Assembly (NCBI GenBank): GCA_019090225.1
Contig: JAHRWI010000003.1
Coordinates: forward strand, 1 to 9,438
Origin: Porticoccaceae bacterium
Lineage (GTDB): Bacteria; Pseudomonadota; Gammaproteobacteria; Pseudomonadales; Porticoccaceae
Direction of reading: 5' to 3'
DNA length: 9,438 nt
Shown here: positions 5,178 through 9,438 of the stretch, one piece after another
Layout of the letters: each line of letters starts with the position of its first letter
Numbering within the stretch: position 1 is the stretch's first letter
Made by a program: the position numbers and the translations under genes
Notes under the pieces: generated by a model
What the model was told of the DNA's origin: nothing
The model's database searches: none
The model's input: only the letters and a program-made list of their open reading frames with translations

Positions 5178-6437
5178 TCAGGAGGCCTTTTGTTTGGCAA
5201 GATGCTTGGTTTGCTCGGTAACCAGAATGCCCTGTTCCTCCAGCGCCTGTATGTCAGCATCGGACATACCTAAATAATCTGCCATTATCTCGGCGTTGTG
5301 GTCACCTCGGTGGGCAGCTCGGAGGTCCAGTTGCTCAGGAAAATCGGAAAACCGAAACGGAAAGCCCGGCGCATCAAATTCACCGAACTCCTCATCCTGG
5401 ATTTTCCGTACTGTCCCGCGTTCCCGGTGATGGGGATGATTAACGGTCTGGCCAATATCCAGCACCGGCGCATAAGGGACCCGGTATTCGTCAAATTTGG
5501 CCAGGGCCTCAGCGGTGGTGTCGTGGCTGGCAATCCACTCGTTAATCAGGCTGATGATTGCCGGCCTGTTACGAACCCGGTCACTGTTGTCGGTATATTC
5601 CGGGTGCCGAGCGAGATCCTCTCTATCCATAGCTGAGCACAATTGTCGCCATTGTCGATTGGTGGCACAGGCAATGGCGACAAATTCATCATCACCCTTA
5701 CCTTCGAATAAACCGAGCGGCGCGCCTGCGGCAATCTGCGATCCTGAACGGTTAGGGTTAATCTTGCCATCGGAAGCGCTGTAAAGCGCCACGTTGAGAT
5801 CGTGACAATGGTAATAGCTATCTAACAGGGAGATGTCGAGATGCTGACCCCGGCCGGTTTTTTCGCGATACAGCAATGCACAGGCGATGGCCCCCAGGCC
5901 ATGGACGCCAGTCATAACATCGCCAATACCCAGACCTGGTATTGATGGGGCTCGATCCGGGTCGCCAATCATATGAGTGACCCCGGATATTGCCTGGGCG
6001 ATAAAGTCGTAACCGGGGCGCTCGGCCAGGGGGCCGGTCTGGCCAAAGGCGGAGATTGAGCACATCACCAGTTTCGGATTAATTGCGGATACGGTCTCCC
6101 AGTCGAGCCCCATACGACCGATGGCACCGGGCGCGAAATTTTGTACCAGGACATCCACTTCCTTGATCATATCCTTAATGATGGCCAGGCCTTCGGGTTT
6201 TTTCACATCGATAAACAGGCTCTTCTTGCCCCGATTTTGCTGAATATAAAAGGCACTGCGTTTGTTGCGAACCATCGGGAAGGAATGGGTCATATCGCCC
6301 ACCGGTGGTATTTCAACCTTGATGACTTCTGCGCCCATTTCGACCATCAGTCGAGTGGCCGTTGGTCCGGCCAGGGCGTGGGTGAAATCCAGCACCTTGT
6401 AGCCGTCGAGCACGTGTTTAAGTTCCGGATTACTCAT
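5178..6437 (-). CDS. Family III CoA-transferase (CaiB/BaiF type), copy 1
   Basis: This 419-residue protein is a full-length CaiB/BaiF (class III) CoA-transferase. Such enzymes move CoA from a donor thioester to a carboxylic acid through an aspartyl-CoA intermediate, as interlocked homodimers. The N-terminal Rossmann part reads VLDFTHALAGP (residues 15-25) and GAEVIKVEIPPVGDMT (35-50), very like formyl-CoA transferase; the glutamine at its active site (Frc Gln17) is Leu22 here. The catalytic aspartate is Asp173 in GLGIGDVMTG, followed by REKTGRGQHLDISLLDS (191-207). GYDFIAQ (142-148) has tyrosine where alpha-methylacyl-CoA racemases have their catalytic histidine, which argues against a racemase. 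AGGGG seven bases before the ATG serves as ribosome binding site. It is the first gene of the minus-strand run with crotonase C and the MDR gene, which suggests activation of an acid followed by crotonase and reductase steps. Confidence 0.93.
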   Translation of the reverse strand: MSNPELKHVLDGYKVLDFTHALAGPTATRLMVEMGAEVIKVEIPPVGDMTHSFPMVRNKRSAFYIQQNRGKKSLFIDVKKPEGLAIIKDMIKEVDVLVQNFAPGAIGRMGLDWETVSAINPKLVMCSISAFGQTGPLAERPGYDFIAQAISGVTHMIGDPDRAPSIPGLGIGDVMTGVHGLGAIACALLYREKTGRGQHLDISLLDSYYHCHDLNVALYSASDGKINPNRSGSQIAAGAPLGLFEGKGDDEFVAIACATNRQWRQLCSAMDREDLARHPEYTDNSDRVRNRPAIISLINEWIASHDTTAEALAKFDEYRVPYAPVLDIGQTVNHPHHRERGTVRKIQDEEFGEFDAPGFPFRFSDFPEQLDLRAAHRGDHNAEIMADYLGMSDADIQALEEQGILVTEQTKHLAKQKAS

Positions 6438-6462
6438 TTTGATACCCCTATTGCTTATTGTT

Positions 6463-6542
6463 TGAATGAAGTGCTGTCTGAATGATGCCTTATTTGAATA
6501 AAGCGTTGTTTGAATAAAGTGCTGTCTGAATGATGCGGTGAA
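6463..6542. repeat. 16-bp tandem repeat, five units, upstream of CoA-transferase copy 1
   Basis: TGAAT recurs at 6463, 6479, 6495, 6511 and 6527, exactly 16 bases apart. Units are TGAATGAAGTGCTGTC, TGAATGATGCCTTATT, TGAATAAAGCGTTGTT, TGAATAAAGTGCTGTC and TGAATGATGCGGTGAA. Units 1-2 and 4-5 resemble each other as 32-bp pairs, so larger blocks seem to have duplicated too. The array begins about 25 bases upstream of the minus-strand CoA-transferase ATG and so lies in its leader or promoter. The neighbouring NUDIX promoter lies beyond its other end. Confidence 0.8.
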
Positions 6543-6577
6543 TTATTGTTGGCATCAGTATAGGCTGAGTTTAATGT

Positions 6578-6606
6578 TTGGCGCGAACGCTTTGAGCGAG
6601 TATATT
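6578..6606 (+). promoter_or_regulatory. Candidate sigma-70 promoter for the NUDIX gene run
   Basis: A -35-like TTGGCG (6578-6583, four of six consensus bases) and a -10-like TATATT (6601-6606, five of six) are separated by exactly 17 bases. Transcription would start near 6613, giving a leader of about 30 bases. TGAGC (6593-6597) and GCTCA (6609-6613) form a small inverted repeat centred on the -10, which could be an operator half-site pair. This is by motif only. Confidence 0.45.
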
Positions 6607-6631
6607 TTGCTCAGGGCTAAAAAATAACAGC

Positions 6632-6637
6632 AGGGGA
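6632..6637 (+). promoter_or_regulatory. Ribosome binding site for a TTG start
   Basis: AGGGGA lies five bases before TTG at 6643. The reading frame has a stop at 6625-6627 and no ATG or GTG between that stop and the TTG. The first internal ATG would begin inside the NUDIX domain, so TTG is the only plausible start. Confidence 0.7.
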
Positions 6638-6642
6638 AGCAC

Positions 6643-7266
6643 TTGGAGTATCAGGTAAATACGGCCTTAAGGCAGGCGGTGACGGACAGAGTCGAGGACT
6701 TTGCGGCCCAAAATCAGTCGGGTGAAGGCTTAAAACACGCTGCCGTAGGCTTGGTGATGGTTGCCACGGAAGAGGGCGAGGGTGCCATTATTCTTACCCG
6801 GCGCTCATCGAAACTGCGGGCTCATAAAGGTCAGTGGGCCCTGCCGGGAGGCCGTATAGATGAGGGTGAGACCCCGGTCGAAGCCGTGTTGCGAGAAACC
6901 CACGAAGAGATCGATCTGCATTTGCCGCCGGAAAATGTCATTGGCCTGCTTGATGACTACCAGACACGATCAGGTTATCTGATTACCCCCGTGGTGGTCT
7001 GGGCGGGTCTGGGTGCGACCATGCAGGCCAACCCGGATGAGGTGGAGTCCATCCATCTGGTCAGTTTTACTGAACTTAATCGACCAGATTCACCGGTGTT
7101 TCTTGATATTCCAGAAAGTGATCGCCCGGTGATACGTTTGCTGGTTGAGGAGAATTTTGTTCATGCCCCCACTGCTGCGGTCATGTATCAGTTCCGCGAG
7201 GTCTGCCTGCATGGTCGGCACACGCGGGTGGATCATCTGGAGCAGCCCGTCTTTGCTTGGAAATAG
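6643..7266 (+). CDS. NUDIX hydrolase, CoA-pyrophosphatase (NudL)-like
   Basis: This 207-residue protein hydrolyses a nucleoside diphosphate linked to another group. The NUDIX box spans residues 70-92: Gly70, Glu76, Arg84-Glu85 and the metal-binding Glu88-Glu89 are all present, but the usual glycine after EE-x is Asp91. Just before it, LTRRSSKLRAHKGQWALPGG (51-70) closely follows the pattern RS..LR.H.GQ.A.PGG that marks coenzyme A pyrophosphatases (UPF0035/NudL), which cleave CoA to phosphopantetheine and 3',5'-ADP. The substrate call rests on that motif. Translation starts at TTG, with a good ribosome binding site. The gene begins a plus-strand run with a DsbA-like isomerase and a CoA-transferase, so a CoA-related role fits its neighbours. 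Its last codons, TGG AAA TAG, are part of the first unit of the 14-bp repeat array beyond the gene. Confidence 0.88.
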   Translation: MEYQVNTALRQAVTDRVEDFAAQNQSGEGLKHAAVGLVMVATEEGEGAIILTRRSSKLRAHKGQWALPGGRIDEGETPVEAVLRETHEEIDLHLPPENVIGLLDDYQTRSGYLITPVVVWAGLGATMQANPDEVESIHLVSFTELNRPDSPVFLDIPESDRPVIRLLVEENFVHAPTAAVMYQFREVCLHGRHTRVDHLEQPVFAWK

Positions 7267-7355
7267 CTGCCTGGAAATAGCTGCCTGGGAGTAAAGCCAT
7301 GGAAATGGTTGCGTGGGAGTAAATACCTGGAAATGGCTACCTGAAAATAACAGCC
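7258..7355. repeat. 14-bp tandem repeat, seven in-phase units, covering the NUDIX stop codon
   Basis: Units start at 7258, 7272, 7286, 7300, 7314, 7328 and 7342 with no phase slip: TGGAAATAGCTGCC twice, TGGGAGTAAAGCCA, TGGAAATGGTTGCG, TGGGAGTAAATACC, TGGAAATGGCTACC and TGAAAATAACAGCC. The first two units are identical. Units 3-4 and 5-6 resemble each other as 28-bp pairs, a higher-order duplication. The stop codon TAG of the NUDIX gene (7264-7266) is within unit 1. The array ends about 30 bases before the next ATG. No hairpin or known element family is apparent. Confidence 0.88.
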
Positions 7356-7386
7356 AGCCACATAAACGACAGGATAAAAACATAAG

Positions 7387-8010
7387 ATGTCGACATTAGA
7401 ATTCTTTTTTGACTGCTCCAGCCCCTGGACCTACCTGGCCTTTAGTCGTATCGAAGCCCTGTGCGAGAGAACCAAGGCCGACATTCAATGGCGGCCAATT
7501 TTAGTGGGTGGGGTGTTCAACGCAGTGAATCAGGATATTTATGAAGCGCGGGCTAACCCCAACCCGGTCAAAGCTGAATATGCAGATAAAGATTTGCAGG
7601 ACTGGGCAGCTTTTTGCGGCGTCAGCATAGCCTGGCCGACAGTATTTCCCGTCCGCGCGGTTGACTGTATGCGCGGCGCTTTTGTGGCGCTCGACGAGGA
7701 TGTCTTGCCAGCCTATGCTCGGGCGCTATTTGAGACTTACTGGGGGGATTTAAAGGATATTTCCCGGCGCGATATATTGAGCGAAATCTGCGAGCAAGTA
7801 GGTATTGATACAGAAGTATTTTTTCGGCGTATTACCGAAGCAGATGTTAAGGATCGCCTGCGGGCCAATACCGAAGAGTTAATTGATCGTGGCGGCTTTG
7901 GCTCCCCAACCATGTTTGTGAATTCTGCCTCAACGAAGGGCGAGGATATGTATTTTGGCAATGACCGATTGCCACTGGTGGAAGCTGCATTGAAAGCTGG
8001 CACTCGGTGA
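7387..8010 (+). CDS. DsbA-family / kappa-class GST / 2-hydroxychromene-2-carboxylate isomerase-like protein
   Basis: This 207-residue protein has the thioredoxin fold with a helical insertion, as in 2-hydroxychromene-2-carboxylate isomerase and kappa-class glutathione transferases. The N-terminal strand and active site read LEFFFDCSSPWTYLA (residues 4-18). The serine before proline (Ser12, or Ser11) takes the place of the DsbA CxxC and would activate glutathione. GGFGSPTMFV (169-178) carries the cis-proline (Pro174), and MYFGNDRLPLVEAAL (188-202) is the typical C-terminal motif. There is no signal peptide, so it is a cytoplasmic enzyme and not a periplasmic disulfide oxidase. HCCA isomerases are known from aromatic-ring catabolism; nothing else here indicates naphthalene degradation, so the substrate is open. 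It lies 120 bases after the NUDIX gene and 116 before CoA-transferase 2. Ribosome binding is modest: AGGA at 7371 is distant from the ATG. Confidence 0.87.
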   Translation: MSTLEFFFDCSSPWTYLAFSRIEALCERTKADIQWRPILVGGVFNAVNQDIYEARANPNPVKAEYADKDLQDWAAFCGVSIAWPTVFPVRAVDCMRGAFVALDEDVLPAYARALFETYWGDLKDISRRDILSEICEQVGIDTEVFFRRITEADVKDRLRANTEELIDRGGFGSPTMFVNSASTKGEDMYFGNDRLPLVEAALKAGTR

Positions 8011-8026
8011 ACGTGTTTTTCAAAAA

Positions 8027-8098
8027 GACAGAAAACCAATTAAATACCTTACATAAAAAACTGACAGGCAATTTAAATCTAACAACTAAAAAATAGAG
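8027..8098. repeat. 36-bp imperfect direct repeat, two units
   Basis: Both halves (8027-8062 and 8063-8098) begin with GACAG and continue with a CAATT...AAAT core and a run of A near the end. Alignment needs small gaps, so similarity is only moderate. The AT-rich pair fills most of the gap between the DsbA-like gene and the second CoA-transferase. No clear promoter boxes were identified in it. Confidence 0.4.
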
Positions 8099-8126
8099 TA
8101 ATTTTTTTGATACGGAGATAAATACT

Positions 8127-9350
8127 ATGACACAAGCGCAATCAATCCTCACTGGCATTAAAGTGATAGAAGTTTCGACCTTTATTTTTGGCCCCGGCTG
8201 CGGTGCCATCATGTCTGATTTCGGTGCTGATGTGATTAAGGTAGAAACACCCGGCATGGGCGATCCACTCCGCCACGCTCACAAGGGGCCTCCCTTCATG
8301 CCCCTGGATTTCCCCTATGCCTGGCAACAGGATAACCGTAATAAGCGCAGTATCGCTCTGGATCTGAAATCAGAAGAAGGCTATGAAGTGCTCAAAAAAC
8401 TGGTCAGTGAGGCCGATGTCCTCATTACCAACTTCCCGCCTAAAGTCCTGGAGAAATTAAAAATCCGCCACGAAGATCTGGCCCCGGGAAATGACCAGCT
8501 TATTTATGCACAAATTACAGGCTACGGTGAGAAAGGCGATGATGCCAACACCCCAGGCTTCGACGGCAATGCCTACTGGGCGCGCACCGGACTGATGGAT
8601 ATTGTTCGCACCGCCGATAGTGAACCGACCCTGCCTGCCCTGGCGATGGGGGATCACCCCAGTGCCATGACCTTGTACGCGGCTATTGTCACGGGGCTTT
8701 TTCAGCGGGAGCGCACCGGTAAAGGCGCTAAAGTCTATAGCAGTTTGATGGCCAATGGTCTGTGGGCTGGGTCCAGCAACTTATCTGGCGTACTGGCCGG
8801 TACGTCTCCAGCCAAGCGCATGCGCCCCCAGGCACCGGGTAATGCCCTGGTCAATCATTATCAAACCAAAGACGAACGCTGGTTATCGATCATCGTCTTG
8901 CAGGAAGACAAAAACTGGCCGAAATTTATTAAGGCAATTGAGCGACCAGACCTTGCCGAAGACCCTCGATTTGCAAAAACGAAAGACCGCCATAAACACG
9001 GTAGAGAATTGGCACCGATTCTGAGGGAGGTATTCGCATCGCGGGATTGCGAGCAATGGCGACAACGGCTCAGGGAAAATTCCGTCACTTTTAGCGCGGT
9101 CGCCACGTTCGAAGATGTGATCGATGATCCTCAGGCATTATTAAACGACATGATTATCGATGTCGAAGGTCATGATTCCGGCCGAGGCCAGCAAATCAAC
9201 AGCCCATTCTGGGTGCAAGGTTCGCCGAAAGTGCCTGCTAAGCTAGGCCCGGAGCTTGGAGCCAACAGTGAAGAAATCCTCCGTGATCTGGGTTATGACG
9301 ATAAGGCTATTAGCGAGCTTGGTGAAAAAGGTGCCATTGGCCTGGGATAA
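8127..9350 (+). CDS. Family III CoA-transferase (CaiB/BaiF type), copy 2
   Basis: This 407-residue protein is a second full-length CaiB/BaiF CoA-transferase, clearly diverged from the one at 5178-6437. The N-terminus reads LTGIKVIEVSTFIFGPG (residues 8-24) and GADVIKVETPGMGDPLR (33-49), followed by NRNKRSIALDLK (70-81). The catalytic aspartate is Asp176 in ALAMGDHPSA, followed by RERTGKGAKVYSSLMANG (194-211). PGFDGNAYW (143-151) has phenylalanine at the place of the racemase histidine, again arguing for a transferase. The large-domain and C-terminal parts are complete, so the gene is intact. GGAG at 8114-8117 is nine bases before the ATG. Donor and acceptor cannot be told from sequence; having a different active-site surround from copy 1 suggests a different acid. 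It lies upstream of another gene 48 bases on, probably in the same operon. Confidence 0.93.
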   Translation: MTQAQSILTGIKVIEVSTFIFGPGCGAIMSDFGADVIKVETPGMGDPLRHAHKGPPFMPLDFPYAWQQDNRNKRSIALDLKSEEGYEVLKKLVSEADVLITNFPPKVLEKLKIRHEDLAPGNDQLIYAQITGYGEKGDDANTPGFDGNAYWARTGLMDIVRTADSEPTLPALAMGDHPSAMTLYAAIVTGLFQRERTGKGAKVYSSLMANGLWAGSSNLSGVLAGTSPAKRMRPQAPGNALVNHYQTKDERWLSIIVLQEDKNWPKFIKAIERPDLAEDPRFAKTKDRHKHGRELAPILREVFASRDCEQWRQRLRENSVTFSAVATFEDVIDDPQALLNDMIIDVEGHDSGRGQQINSPFWVQGSPKVPAKLGPELGANSEEILRDLGYDDKAISELGEKGAIGLG

Positions 9351-9398
9351 GTGATTGGTGCATTGTCGCTAGCAGTTTATATAGGAGACTCAAAGGTA

Positions 9399-9438
9399 AT
9401 GGCTGATATTGCTAAACTTGCTAGTGACAATGCAAGAC
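9399..9438 (+). CDS. Start of a further gene, cut by the window edge
   Basis: An ATG at 9399 opens a frame reading MADIAKLASDNAR with no stop before the window ends. It is preceded by AGGAG at 9383-9387, a rather long 11 bases away, and by AAAGG much closer. It starts 48 bases after the second CoA-transferase on the same strand, which fits an operon. Thirteen residues are too few to assign a family. Confidence 0.6.
   Translation, partial: MADIAKLASDNAR

Noticed and set aside
7258..7355. CRISPR array as explanation of the repeats
   Set aside because: Units are 14 bp with no unique spacers between them and no cas genes nearby; this is a plain tandem repeat.

Overview
The window reads as a chromosomal stretch from a Gram-negative bacterium. 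A marine-type gammaproteobacterium is my best guess, from protein style, moderate GC and mostly Shine-Dalgarno-led ATG starts; no rRNA, tRNA or other diagnostic marker is present to confirm it. No transposase, integrase, phage gene, CRISPR array or RNA gene was found. There are ten complete genes and one gene cut by the right edge.

Layout: 1-342 non-coding; crotonase A (+, 343-1011); SnoaL/NTF2-like protein (-, 1099-1512); a 303-base divergent gap with repeats and a candidate promoter; crotonase B (+, 1816-2625); small cupin (+, 2771-3124); a convergent gap with a perfect palindrome; then a three-gene minus-strand run, transcribed right to left, of family III CoA-transferase (5178-6437), crotonase C (4322-5065) and zinc-free MDR oxidoreductase (3241-4245); a divergent promoter region with a 16-bp repeat array; then a plus-strand run of NUDIX/CoA-pyrophosphatase-like protein (6643-7266), DsbA/kappa-GST/HCCA-isomerase-like protein (7387-8010), a second family III CoA-transferase (8127-9350) and the first codons of another gene (9399 onward).

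Together this looks like part of a catabolic acyl-CoA cluster. CoA-transferases would activate a carboxylic acid, three distinct crotonase-fold enzymes would hydrate, isomerise or cleave enoyl-CoA intermediates, and an MDR reductase and a thioredoxin-fold isomerase or GST would handle redox or isomerisation steps. A cupin and a SnoaL-like protein are small auxiliary enzymes, and the NUDIX protein may trim CoA species. The substrate cannot be read from the sequence.

The protein content is ordinary for such regions. The unusual signal is in the gaps: most of them contain short imperfect tandem repeats (10, 14, 15-17, 16, 21, 24 or 36 bp). Each repeat has its own sequence, and several begin at or within a few bases of a stop codon. 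The clearest are seven in-phase 14-bp units at 7258-7355 and five in-phase 16-bp units at 6463-6542.
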